Under the pieces are notes generated by a model. That model was not told the origin of the DNA and did no database searches. It saw only the letters and a program-made list of their open reading frames with translations. Position numbers and translations under genes: made by a program. Shown here piece by piece: positions 34,383 through 45,463 of a stretch of 64,000 nt of DNA (its first letter is position 1; every line of letters begins with the position of its first letter). The DNA is from Rosellinia necatrix (taxonomy: Eukaryota; Ascomycota; Sordariomycetes; Xylariales; Xylariaceae). The DNA lies in assembly GCA_021209875.1 (NCBI GenBank), contig JAGYVD010000008.1, positions 2,231,501 through 2,295,500 of the forward strand. Reading direction: 5' to 3'.

Positions 34383-36512
34383 ATGTCGGCAGATTCTAAA
34401 AGTAGTACTGCCACCATGTCGGCTGCCACCGCTGCCCCTGACTCTCCCACAGAGTCGACCGCTACTTCTTTGTCAGACTACAAGACTTGCACTGAAAAAG
34501 AGAAAGAGCATCCAGAGTCTAATCCGGGCAAATCCATTGTTGTCGATGACGAGGCCCAGCGGTTGCCAGAGGCCGACTGGGCGCCGTCGAGGCATGAAAA
34601 AGCTGTCATCTATACGCTGGCCATCACAAGCCTGATCGTAGCCCTTGATGCTACCATCGTCATTACGCCCCTGAGCGTAAGTTCGCCATTGCATAGTAGC
34701 CAACGTATGAAAATCCACTAACAACGGCGCTGGATAGACAATAGTCCAAGACCTCAAGGGGACCGCGACGCAAGCATTCTGGATCGGCACATCTTACCTC
34801 CTCGTGAATGCGGTGACTATGCCAGTGATATGCGCCGTAAGCGATGTGTTCGGCCGTCCCATCTGCCTGATCTTCTCTCTTGTGGCCTTCGCTGCCGGTA
34901 CGGTTCTCTGCGCTGTCGCGCAGGACATTGCTACACTACTTGTTGGCCGCTCTATCCAGGGCATCGGCGGTGGCGGGATTCACAGCTTGGGGTTGGTGAT
35001 CCAGACTGATATCGTACCACTCCGATGGCGCCCGAAGTGGTACGGAGTAACGTAAGTTCATATCCCGCTACCCCTCGCACTTCAATTCACAAATAGACAC
35101 TAATGCGTCTACTCTCCAGCCTAGGCTTCTGGGCTCTTGGGCTGGCCATCGGGCCTATCATCGGAGGCGCCGTTGTGAACGGCACGACTTGGCGCTGGAT
35201 ATTCTACCTCATGTTTCCCTTCATTGCCTTCAGCCTGGCAACTATACCCTATCTGCTGACTCTGAAACCGAGAGAGGCCACCTTCTACGAGAAGTTAGCG
35301 CGGATAGACTGGTTTGGGTCGTTTGTTTTCACCGGATCCGCGACTTCGTTCTTGGTCGCGGTTTCTTGGGGTGGCTCACAGGTACGTATACATATGAGAA
35401 TGGTTGATGACCAAAGCGGATGATTATTCGGAAGCCCGAAATAAAATAGCTAATAGACTGTCTGTGCTGACCCCGTTCTGTTGCAGTTCGAATGGAATAG
35501 CGTTCAGACTTTGGTCCCTTTGATAGTAGGCTTCGTCGGTTTAGTCTTCACCCTAGTGTATGAAAAACTCTGGGCAAGGCAAGCTTTCTTGCGACACAGC
35601 TTATACCACAACACCTCCTCGATTGTCGCCTATCTATGTGGTTCTATCCAGGGCATGGTTGTAAGATAAACCCACACTCCTGCAGCGACGACATCATCTG
35701 AGGCTAACTCGTCACCCTTCTATTAGCTATACGGATTGCTGTACTAGTAAGTTCTTCGCCAGGCATTCGGTTGCTAGGAATTTCTAACATGAGTCTTTAG
35801 CGGCCCGTTCTTCTTCTTATCCGTGAAAGGGTATTCTCCGCTCGACACCGGTGTAGCGATGCTGCCAGCGACCCTGACGGTTACAGGGGCTGGCATCGTC
35901 TGTGGCCGTCTCGTGACACGCTACAACAACTACCGATGGCCGATTCAAGTCGGTTGGCTGATTGCATGCATCGGCGTGGGGCTGTTTCTCATATGGCCAC
36001 ACAATAACAGCGCTGGTGTCTGGGTGGTGACATACCTCGTCATCGGCCTTGGGCAAGGCGCCATCCTCAACGCGCAGAATTTCGCGTCGCAAGCCATGTG
36101 CAAAGACGGCGACGAGGCGGCGGCGGCGTCCATGTACGCTTTCGTCCGGCAGTTTGGCATGGCGCTTGGCGTCGGCATCGGCGGTACGACGTTCCAGAAC
36201 GTGATGGCCATCAAGCTGCGGGAGCTCGGGCTCCCGGTCGAAATCGCGAGGCAGGCCGAAAGCTACATCAGTGTGCTTCACGAGCTTCCCGCCGGCGATT
36301 TCAAAGACAGCGTGATGGAAGCCTACAAGTATGGCTTCACCGGGCTCTATTCCTTCTACCTCAGCATTTCCGTCGTCGCTTTCGTGCTAAGTGTCCTCTT
36401 CATCAAAAATGTTGACCTCACCCGCCGCCTTGAGAGCGAGCATCAGCTGGATGGGAGCCGGTGGGAGAAACAGCGGAGCAAACCCGCCGTCACGGCTGCG
36501 CCGAGTAGGTAG
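34383..36512 (+). CDS. MFS multidrug-type exporter (DHA2-like)
   Basis: 591-residue proton antiporter-like exporter of the major facilitator superfamily, probably pumping out toxins or secondary metabolites. Six exons: 34383-34676, 34738-35051, 35120-35381, 35487-35660, 35727-35746 and 35801-36512; introns are 61, 68, 105, 66 and 54 bp. Exon 5 is a 20-nt micro-exon; its inclusion gives LYGLLYYGPFFFLSVKGYSP, the expected TM7-8 sequence. Motif A is VSDVFGRP. A motif-C-like segment is LGLAIGPIIGGAVVN, where DHA2 members read GPxxGG. LDATIV in TM1 is also typical. It converges with the P450 gene 846 bp downstream. This neighbour suggests a role in export of an oxidised metabolite, which is inference. 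Confidence 0.88.
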
Positions 36513-37358
36513 GATTGCAGGTGGCTGTGTACTCCATGGGGGAGTAGGTAGTGTAGTAGTAGGAACCTACCTAGTCCTAGACATCTTGCACGGATAAAAA
36601 GCGGAACCCTCACCATGTTCACGCAACGGCAGGCAAGTTGGTGTCGACCGAGTCAATGCCAACCAGCGGATAGAGCATAGATTAGACAGCCGGAAGGAAC
36701 CCTCCCAGTTTGTTGGAGAGTCGAAGCTCAGGAAGGAGACACCTGAGAAGTTTCACATACAGAGACCCTTGAACTCTAATTTTCACGCCAGTATAATACT
36801 CTCTAAGTGGTTAGATCAATACACGCATATCTATAGTTAGGTAGTTTAGGTAGATCTGGAATGTTAAGCAATACCTAGGTACGATTATAATAAACCTTCT
36901 TAGCACTGTCCCGCATCAAACAAACAAGTGTCGCCCAAGCTTGCTTTTTTTTTTTTTTTAATACCTACCTACCCACTGCCGTTCGCATCCACACGTCTGG
37001 GTCTTGGCCAGGGCATACACAGTTCACTTGGCGCGATCTAAGTTCAGGTGTCAGGCAGGGACTTGGCTGACGTCGACAGGATTACCCGGGCTCTTTATGT
37101 ATGCCCCAAGCTTGTACGGGTTCAACAAATACGATGCTGGTCCTAGTCTGGCCAGCAGACCCCGGTCTCAAGCTCATCCTTCATCTTCAGCCAGCACAGT
37201 CGGCCACCCGGGTCAAACAAAAAAGATGCCATCAATTTATGGCTTGCTGTTGCGAGCGATAGGCGCAAGGAAGATGCAAGTCCAGCTTTACTATCTCCAT
37301 GATATCTGACCACAGGGCCCGTACGCGTCCCCCCGTCCCCCCGTCCCCCCCTTCTATC
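36513..37358. other. Convergent intergenic region
   Basis: Holds the 3' flanks of the MFS exporter and the P450. It includes T14 near 36,946-36,959, ACCTACCTACC and a CCCCCCGT run at 37,331-37,350. No gene is seen. Confidence 0.5.
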
Positions 37359-39171
37359 CTACACGCTCCCTCCTCCTAACCCTGATCCTGACGTCGCTGG
37401 GGGGGGGATGCACGCATCCGCGAGCCAGCGGTTCTCCGGTCTCCGGCCCTCGTACTCGGCTGGGAAGTCGACGTCGTAGTTCAGCAGCACGTGGGCGATG
37501 ATCATCTTGAGCTCGAAGTCGACGAGGAAGCGGCCGGGACAGGCGTGCTTCCCGTGGCTGAAGGCGAGGTTTTGCGCGCCCGTCGAGACGAAGCTGAGAC
37601 TCGGGAGGCCGGCCTTGTTGCTGCTGCTGCCGCGGCCGCCGCCGCCATCCTGCGCATCATGGACGGCGGTGGAGGCCGCCTCGCGGGCGCGCGAGAACCG
37701 GAACGGGTCGTACTTGAACGGGTCCGCGAACGCGTCGCCGTCCGTCTGCGACCAGTACGCGATCACCGACACCGTGGACCCGCGGGGCAGCGCGATCCCG
37801 TCCTCCGTCACGAGGCCGTCGCCGACGATCCGCCGCGCCACGCTGCGCAGTGAGAACGAGTACAGCCGGAGCGTCTCGCGCGCCACGCTGTCCGCCCGCG
37901 TCATGGCTGCCACCCTCGCCTTGTCCCAGCCCGCCGAGGGCCCGGAGTCGCCGGCGACCCGCGTCGCTTCGTCGCGCAGTATCGAGATGGTGTCGAACTC
38001 GGTGTCCGAGGCTATGATGTTGAGGAGTATGTTCACGACCTGGATGGCCGTCTGGTGCATCGAGCCGAAATTGGCCACGCAGAGCCTCTTCGTCATGTCC
38101 GGGACATTGAATACCTCATCCTGTCGCTCCTTCAATGCATAGCGTAGCATCATTTGAAGGTGGTCCTCCGGCATCTCCATCCCCGGGTTCGCGGCTTCCT
38201 CCTCTAGCATCCGCATTCTCTCCCTCAATACGGGCTCAAAGTACTTCTCGAGGTCTTTAATCTGCCGCCTAGCAGTGATGCCACCGATCCGACCCAGTAC
38301 TGGGCGAAGGAGCTTGGGGCTCGCGCCACCCAATCCCGCACTCACAACAAGTGCGTCGGAGATATCAAGGCATGCTTTTAGGTAGTTCTGATCGTGACCT
38401 GAGGATGGCATTAGCGGACGCCGGCTTTTCGAGAGCTTCAAGTATGAATGGCACGCAACTCACATAATTTACGGCCGGTGGGTGATCCTCCTAAGGTGAA
38501 GCGAGTAGCGGCTTGAGCTACAATCATGCGAACCGTCGGCATCAGGTCAATGTCCCTCCAGACCTTTGTATTGGTTCCAAAGCGAGAATCGACAGCGAGG
38601 CCCAACTCGTCATTCATAGCCGCACAGACATTCTCCAGTACCTCATTGAGAGCCGTCTTCACCAGCATCCCAGCCCAAGGATCGTCGATGAACTTGTCAT
38701 GTCCAAGGCCGTAGAACGGCTGGATTACTTCAGTCTGTGAGGCATTCGCGCTTACCAGTCGCTCGGGCTGGCGTTGCAGCCAGCGCAAAGCGCTTGGCGG
38801 TAGGATGATGTCGTCATGGAAGCCAAGTCCGGGAGCCAACACGGTCTTGCCCCTTTTAGAGTACTGTGCATTACTGTGAGCGATCGCCAACGGTTACATA
38901 CCACCACCATAGACAGGGTGTTTCTTTTATAGGCAGCAGCACGCACATTTTCATAAACCTCCTTATACAATTCACGAGCACCAGTGTGATACCTCCATCG
39001 CATCCGCAAGCTGAATCTGGTCCGGCCCCCAATCCTAGGTAGGTTCGACGGATAGCGAACGGCGAACCAGAGTTGCTCCACCACCCAGGCGGTCGCGAGA
39101 AGTAGAGCCGGCACAACCAGAAACGGATGTTCGCGGAGTGGTATCCCTACCATCGCCATGAATCCTGCCAT
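37359..39171 (-). CDS. Cytochrome P450 monooxygenase
   Basis: 569-residue membrane-anchored haem-thiolate monooxygenase. Exons on the minus strand: 39171-38902, 38863-38464 and 38398-37359; introns are about 38 and 65 bp. The N-terminus has a hydrophobic anchor (FLVVPALLLATAWVVEQLWF). The I-helix region reads FGSMHQT near residue 334, ETLR (ExxR) is at 398-401, and the haem loop FSHGKHACPGRF places the ligand Cys at about 510. The layout resembles the ent-kaurene-oxidase-like and related fungal P450s of secondary metabolism; the substrate is unknown. Intron 1 is unusually short. Donor alternatives one or two codons upstream would make it 41 or 44 bp, so residues 88-91 are uncertain. G/C use at third positions rises sharply in the C-terminal half. 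Confidence 0.87.
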
Positions 39172-39219
39172 TTATAACCTCTTTTGCAGCAGCGAAAGAA
39201 GAGCTGCTATTATGGCAAG

Positions 39220-39227
39220 TTTATATA
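39220..39227 (-). promoter_or_regulatory. TATA box of the P450 gene
   Basis: Reads TATATAAA on the minus strand, 49-56 bp upstream of the P450 ATG. Confidence 0.5.
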
Positions 39228-40951
39228 TGGGAAAGAAAACTAAGCTGAAACGAACACGAGCAATAGATTAATACGAAGGCCGGAAGCTTTTAGCAGCATA
39301 TATATAAGCCGAAGTGGCTAAATCCACGGTAGCTACACCCTATTAGTCTGACTTGTAATTCCAGCGATAATAAATCACCTGGCGCATACGCACTGGTACT
39401 TCTGAACCAAGTTGTCTGTTTACTTGGTGCAGTGGCTTATACTGGTCTGCAGGTCCTACGGCTCCGACAGCCGCAGTGTGACTGTACGAATTTCTATCGT
39501 GGTTGACCGTCACAAAGATCGGTGCCCCTTTTGATTATACTGTTGTGCCAAGCACCGGGTCAATGCTGTCCCTGCGTGGTGTTATGAAAGCCGTGACTCT
39601 TCTAGACATGCTATTGCCGGCGCTTCAAGCGCGATTTCCTAGCCTCTCAAAGGTATAGACACCTCGCTGTAAGATATGCTGGTGAACGTACTGGTAAAGG
39701 TGATGATTTATCGCCGTAAAATTGGTAAGATTGTCAACTGCAATGCAACAAGGCGACAGTGGAACTCAGGCTGCTGATATCACTAGAAGCAAGGATACCT
39801 ATAATGAAGCTCATGTCGTCGATGACGCCATCCTCGGGTTTAGTGGGTGTAGCGTAACAGTGGTTGAATGGCTTGCAGAATAGAAGGGACTTGCTTGTTT
39901 GCTTATTTAGCCAAGCAGGTGTCTGGACCCTTTATATATGTACGCTAGCGGCTGGATCCACTCAACCAAACCGTTGATTGACCTAAATATCTGGTCATCC
40001 TATTGGAAATACCCTAGAAGCGGTACGCTGTCGTTCTGTGAGGAGGGCTCGAAACTGTCGCGAAACGAGGAGCTCTCAAACAGCGGTTGATAAGGTTGGG
40101 ATTCTTTTACCCCTCGCATGATTTGACAGTCTCTTAAGAATATCCGTCTTCAAAAAAAAAAAAAAAAAGCATCCAGCCAAGATACACGACACCCCCCCGT
40201 ATAGTTACTATCGAGGGAACAGTAACCATCGCAGTACGGCCGATACCGCCGGTAGCCATTCTTGCATGCGCGATATGTAATAGGCTTCGTGATTTAGGTG
40301 GAGTGGGCACTGAAACGCCACCACGCATTGTCAGCATCGAGCTAGAGGCTTGATGCTCGTCATCAGCCTGGCGGAAACACGCTCCCGTAGCCACAGGCCG
40401 GTAGCGTGGGCTTGGCCGCCGGCAGCCCGGGTCGCTGAGATAACGGCCTTCCTAGTCTACATATGGATGTTACGTACCCCCTCCACGCTCTGCAGTCAAT
40501 ACCTTGCCTACGTATACCTTGCCTATGTATACCTTGCCTATGTATACCTTGCCTACATATTTGTCCTTGTTGTTTGTAACACCCAGCAATGATAGCATGG
40601 GCTGCCGGCAGTTTGATTGGGACTGGGCAACAACTGCCATGGCAATTAATAAAGCACACCTTGGGCGCATTGCCGGGATCGCGAGGATGATGACCGATTT
40701 CAGCTGCTCATGTTCCGAACCGGTCGCCCATGGACTTTAGATATGCAAGTAGTTATTTGGAATACGGCGGAAGACAAGTACATTGCAAAGATGCAAGGAA
40801 CTGAGAACAAACCTATTAAAAAGAGGCATTAGAGAAATGGAACTAAATATGGAAAAGTTAAAAAGAAGAGCAAAAAAAGAGGGAAGAGCGAAGATGAAAT
40901 CTAACAAGAAAAAATTGAGTTACTCCCATAGTCGGGAGGCATCAGGAATTG
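39228..40951. other. Intergenic, P450 upstream region to tRNA
   Basis: Contains A16 at about 40,151-40,167 and four copies of a 15-mer at 40,501-40,560. There are no convincing open frames. Directly next to the tRNA 3' end is a small hairpin (CTCCC/GGGAG, 40,922-40,937) and a minus-strand T6 (40,909-40,914) that could stop RNA polymerase III. Confidence 0.5.
40501..40560. repeat. Tandem repeat, four copies of a 15-mer
   Basis: Units read ACCTTGCCTATGTAT with single-base variants (CGTAT, ACATAT), four consecutive copies, about 390 bp from the tRNA gene. Confidence 0.9.
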
Positions 40952-41108
40952 AGCCCGATGCGGGGGTCGAACCTAGTGGATAGGGTTAGCAACTTATAAC
41001 ACCAAGAATTTTTTGGAATTTTTTTTTGTTTTTTTTTTTTCCTCGGTAACACATACCCGCAACCTTGAGATTAAGAGTCTCACGCTCTACCGATTGAGCT
41101 AACCGGGC
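40952..41108 (-). tRNA. tRNA-Lys(CTT) interrupted in the T-arm
   Basis: The 5' exon, 41108-41057 (52 nt), holds the acceptor GCCCGGT, D-stem GCTC/GAGC, anticodon stem TGAGA/TCTCA around loop CTCTTAA (anticodon CTT, + strand 41,073-41,075), variable AGGTT and T-stem start GCGG. The 3' exon, 40972-40952 (21 nt), supplies G-TTCGACC-CCCGC (T-stem and loop), acceptor ATCGGGC and discriminator T. Joined, they form a complete 73-nt cloverleaf with every stem paired (one G-T pair in the acceptor) and no intron at the usual position 37/38. A-box TAGCTCAATCGG is intact, and B-box GGTTCGACCC spans the 3' junction, so polymerase III promoter elements survive. The 84-bp insert lies between nucleotides 52 and 53. 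Confidence 0.88.
40973..41056 (-). other. Spliceosomal-type intron within a tRNA gene
   Basis: 84 bp on the minus strand beginning GTATGT (41,056-41,051) and ending CACTAG, with a branch-site match GCTAAC at 40,990-40,985 whose branch A lies 13 nt before the last base. The middle is A-rich (A12-C-A9). Size, donor, branch and acceptor match the mRNA introns of this window. Because a G is shared, the junction is ambiguous by one base, but the GT-AG register is available. Exact removal restores the T-stem. Confidence 0.75.
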
Positions 41109-41935
41109 GAGTGTTGAAAATTGAGATTTCTAAAGCATTGATGTCCCAGGCCTACCAAGTGTGTGCGCAGGTGGTAGGTGGGGGCTTGCCTACGCACGTT
41201 ACCTATCGTCTTCGTGCGGTATTAATCCGTAAGGTCTAGTAAGTGTCAAACTAATGTGCTCGTAAAGGGCATTTTGTTTGTTGTATAAATAAATAAAAAG
41301 ACCGGGCTGGATGGCCTCAACTCATACGACAAATCAAGCACCCGTCAAAGCAGGTACAGGCGACGGGTCCCGGATAGTTCAGGGGCACGAGTCATATTTC
41401 TATTGCCGGTGTCTGTCGATGTATTCGCGCATCATAGATCGTACATCTGGCTGCTTAGACGCGCGCCCAATTACATCACGAGACGTCCCTGGATTAATAT
41501 GACTGATGAGGCCTAGATTCTGGTCAATGACGTACCATGATGCCCGTCCAAATGCCCAAAGGCCATCCGACGCGTGGAGTTGTTCGACAATTTGGGTGGT
41601 GTTAAACTTCAGACGACTGCCCTATGATGTGTGTCTATTTGCCCGTAAGAAGATTTAGGGTTAGAACGACCGGCCAGGTCCGCGGCGAGGTCATATCGAC
41701 GTCGTCGTCGAAACCCAGAATCCCTCTCCAGCCAACCTCAAAATACGCCCTCTCACAGGACGGGTGTGCCTCGACCGGCCCAAGAGAGCCCATTCTACGT
41801 GAATCCGAGAGACGACGCCATCCTACCCCAGGATCGAGCGAGCGAACATAGGGCGTAGACAAACCACCACTCCTCGAAAAAGAAAACAAAAAATCTTCCA
41901 ATTTTTCCGATTTCGACCCAGCCAGACAAAACACG
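41109..41935. other. Intergenic, tRNA 5' flank and GNAT upstream region
   Basis: No convincing open frame. The GNAT start at 41,936 is preceded by an A-rich and pyrimidine-mixed leader. Nothing else is supported. Confidence 0.5.
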
Positions 41936-42977
41936 ATGCCCGCCAACGTCGGCGCCAAGGTGGCGACCCCGGTCGCGGTGAGCATGGCGACGCCGGACGA
42001 CATCCCGGCGCTGATCCCGCTGTTCTGGGAGGCCTTCAGCGGGCCCGGCGAGGCGACCTTCCCGCACACCGACGGCGGCCGCGCCTGGCTCGAGCGCAGC
42101 TTCCGCAACTTCCTCGGCCTGCCCTCGCGCTACCGGCCCGAGAGCAAGGTGCCCGTGGTGCGGAACGCGAACGGTACGTTCTATCTCATCCCATCCCATT
42201 CCATCGCCCCCTTCAAGTTTCCCCCTCCAGCCCTCCTTTTGCTCTCCCTCGAGAACTCTTCTTTTTTTTTTTTTTTTTTTTTTTGGTCCTTCCCTTTCCT
42301 TTCTGTTTCCCCTTTGGGAGGGCCTTGCCCGCAGCGACGATCATGTAAAAGTCGGGGGTTCGGGAACGCTGATGGTGATGGTGATTGGGGGGCGGTATAT
42401 AGGTCGGCCGGTCTCGTTCGCCATTGCTCACGTCGTGAGGCCCGCTCAGTCCGCCGTCGGCGGCTCGTGGCGGCGCCGCTGGGGCGCCGCCGATGATATT
42501 CCCGGCGTCAGCGAGGAGCGGCTCGCCGGCTTCTTCGAGCCGCTGGCACGGCCACACCACCTATCTATGGGCAAGGAGGGGCACGTATGTGAGTTGACCC
42601 CCCTCCCCTCCTCCCCCTTTATGCGACGGGCGCGCATTTGTGCTTCTCCCGTGTGTGTGATCCCAAGCTCTTCCGTCGCCCCAAGTCATGTCGTCGCAAG
42701 GTGAAGGTAGACTTTTTTTTCATGCAAGCTGACGAGGTGTTGTGTAGACATCGAATTCTTGACGACGAAGTCGACACAGCGCCGCAAGGGGTACGCCACG
42801 GCGCTCGTGGACTGGGTCGCGAGGCTCGCCGACGATCTCGACTACGCCTGTTATCTCGACGGCGGCGGTCGCGGCATGGGGATCCTTGGGCGCGCCGGGT
42901 TCGTGGCGCACGACCTGGGGAGTAAATATAGTGATGCCCCGCCGCCTTGTGTTCCAATGGTAAGGCCAAGGAAATAA
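41936..42977 (+). CDS. GNAT family N-acetyltransferase
   Basis: 217-residue acetyl-CoA-dependent N-acyltransferase; the acceptor is not predictable. Exons are 41936-42173, 42403-42588 and 42748-42977; introns are 229 and 159 bp. Intron 1 contains a T-tract of more than 20 bases. The N-terminus MATPDDIPALIPLFWEAF is the usual GNAT opening. The middle exon supplies RPVSFAIAHVV (beta-4). The last exon has IEFLTTKSTQRRKGYATALV, the acetyl-CoA binding motif (Q/R-x-x-G-x-A) after beta-4/5. The C-terminal GFVAHDLG is the usual final strand. It is similar to the many small fungal acetyltransferases of secondary or xenobiotic metabolism. Confidence 0.85.
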
Positions 42978-43622
42978 AAGGGGAGGGGAAGGAAGGGGGG
43001 TGCGCGCGATGGGGCGGGTGTTGATGGGTCATGGGAAGGGAGTACAACAAAAGCAGCAAGGAAGACACATATTGAAGGGCGCATTTGAGTAGAAGCAGCA
43101 ACTAATATTGGCATGGACATCTCTTGAAATTCAGAGAATAAAGGGCAACCTAATACCCAACCTCGATCCTATTGAAGCTTACACTTTCCTCTTCCTACTA
43201 CCTATCCTGTACCTTACTGGTCTGTCTGTATTAGACACGACCATTTTCCAATCCTGATACCCGTACTGTTGGTAACCCTGTTGGCGTGAGCGGGGTGCGA
43301 ACCGGCGGGGGAGCACGGTGACGTTTTACGAACTTTTTCTTCTTTCCAAGTATTAACATTTTGTATGTCGGCCGCGGCGAAGCGTGAAGGCGACGCCGGG
43401 AAATTCGTCAAACGGTCCCGCCGCCCAAAGGGTATGTATGAATTTTAAAGCCAAGCTGGCATACTGTTTTACAACATCCCACGATAACGTTGGTGGTAAA
43501 AAAAAAAATTAAAAAATCGACTATCGTCTGATAATTCATGTCCAAGCCGTGGCACCGCCGTTTTCGTTGTCGTCGTGATCGTCATGATCGTCGTTGTCGT
43601 CGTAGGAATAAGCAAGGTTGCG
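42978..43622. other. Convergent intergenic region
   Basis: 3' flank of the GNAT gene and of the small minus-strand ORF. It includes an A-rich run at 43,497-43,516. No gene is seen. Confidence 0.5.
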
Positions 43623-43928
43623 TCATGGTTCCACCTTGATGTCGAGTCGCCGAACGACATCGTCGTACATGCCGTCGATCTTGGCGAGGAGGAGCGCTCT
43701 CCCGGCTTCCTGACGGTATTCTTTGTGGAAGGCGCGGTACTCGGAAGAAGGGACCGGGCTCTGTGGCACCTCAGCTCCGGTCACGATGTCCCGGGCAATG
43801 TCGTCGAATGCCGTGCTTTTCTTCGATACCTCTGAGAAGCTCCGAGGCCGCATGTGTAGATCCAAGGTGCTGGGCTTCTTGAGGATGCCCTTGGGCCGTG
43901 ACAGGGGGGAACAGGATAGAGCATGCAT
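43623..43928 (-). CDS. Small hypothetical protein
   Basis: A 101-codon intact frame with an orderly composition: a basic N-terminus reading RPKGILKKPSTLDLHMRPRS, then a helical C-terminal half (EYRAFHKEYRQEAGRALLLA, KIDGMYDDVVRRLDIKVEP). It is not low-complexity, unlike most chance frames around it. The KGILKKP motif is seen in unrelated regulatory proteins and carries no firm meaning here. Extra 5' exons are possible. No family recognised. Confidence 0.5.
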   Translation of the reverse strand: MHALSCSPLSRPKGILKKPSTLDLHMRPRSFSEVSKKSTAFDDIARDIVTGAEVPQSPVPSSEYRAFHKEYRQEAGRALLLAKIDGMYDDVVRRLDIKVEP

Positions 43929-45430
43929 CTTGATTACTTGGTCTGGTTAAGGTAGAGACTGGATAGAGCGTGGAAGGTTCTGAGAGTGAGGTCTTTGGGA
44001 TTCGAACTTTGTTTGATGCTGATGAGGTTCGGTAGGGGTTAAACTTAGGACGTCTACAGGCAGGTGTTATATCAGCCTCTGAACGGGTACCTGGGTGGTA
44101 GCCGGCTCGGGACGCAAGGCTAGTTGGTCGATATGCTTGAGATCAACAAGTTGGGTTCTCGCCAACGCCATCATCTGACAACAAACGGTAACGACAGCGA
44201 GGGCGGATTGTCCGTTTGTCCTTCTGGGATGTGCCCGCTATACCGTACCGTGATCCCGCAGTGCCTTGAGGTGTCGTGGGGGGGATTGGATCGAAGGGGG
44301 ACGGATCGGGGATCGGTCGATGCAATAATCAGCGTCGCAACGAGGAGAGGCAAGGGCGAGGACCCAATGGTGTCCGACCTCTGGGCGCCTCTGGGGTTTT
44401 GTTGGGGAGACGTGCGCTGTCTGCGCTGTCTGACGTGGCCGGATAGCACGCCGCCGAGTCAGCCTGGGCAGCCTATGCAATCGGGCCTCATTCTGCAGGC
44501 CACACACTGGCACACACTGACACACACTGACTGGCCAGACATCGGGGGGACTCAGGCCATCGTTGCTCTGTGCCTCGCCAAGCATGTCCACACGTGGCGG
44601 GTCCCGGGACCATTGGAGGAAGTACTGTTGTAGCTGGCCGGGTGAAACTATTCTGCCGCGAGCTCTGGCGACGAATACGATGGGCCGGCTCGTGACAACC
44701 GCACAGGGACCACCCGCCAGCGACCCCGCAGCGAAATGGTTATATAGGGTGGTCAGAGGGTGGTTAATGCAGCGTTTGTTGGTGACTGAGAGCCGCCAAG
44801 AGCCGGACGAGCCGAATCGGCTTCGACCCCGGGGGAAATCGGCATTGTTCGTCGCCTGTTCTGTGACAAGACAAGCAAATCATCAAGTCATTAGGCGCGT
44901 GTTGTTGAGTCAGAATTGGCCCATATTGGCCCGCATATCACGATAGAATACCGGGATCTGACTGGGACTTTCAGACCACTCTGGCAGAGTCCTCTCTCTG
45001 CCCCTCTGCCGTCTTGCCCCTCGGTTGCCCCTTGGGGGATTTCTGCTCCCACCTCATGAATTGCTGGCTAGGAGGGGGGAAACAACCATTGCCCAGCCAA
45101 GCTGAGAAAGGAGTTCTCCGCAAATGATTATCGTGGATACCGAGGTGCAGTATTAGTGGCAAGTGTTGTCTTCTCTAATGCAGATCCAAAGGCCGGGATC
45201 TAACAAGGTCAACTATCTAACACACCTACTTCTTTTTCTTTATATAAAGGTATATATAAAGTGGTTCTAAGGACACTATAGGGCCGGGCCCCCATCACAT
45301 TAAATGTTTCACTGTAATTCGCATACAACTCAGGAGTAGTGTACAGCAGCTAGTTAGTTACATACTTACTTCTTACTTACATACTATACATCTGTTGTAG
45401 ACAATATTGGGGCGATATTGGGGCGGGACT

Positions 45431-45463
45431 AGGGTGGAGGTAGGGTGGAGGTAGGGTGGAGGT
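45431..45463. repeat. 11-mer tandem repeat, three copies
   Basis: Three perfect copies of AGGGTGGAGGT in intergenic DNA. Confidence 0.9.

Noticed and set aside
40952..41108. Reading the locus as a tRNA-derived SINE with an A-tail
   Set aside because: The A-rich stretch is internal and the missing tRNA 3' end follows it; exact joining restores all stems, which a SINE tail would not do.
44124..44633. 169-codon plus frame
   Set aside because: Overlapped by antisense frames of similar length, no domain, in repeat-rich intergenic DNA.
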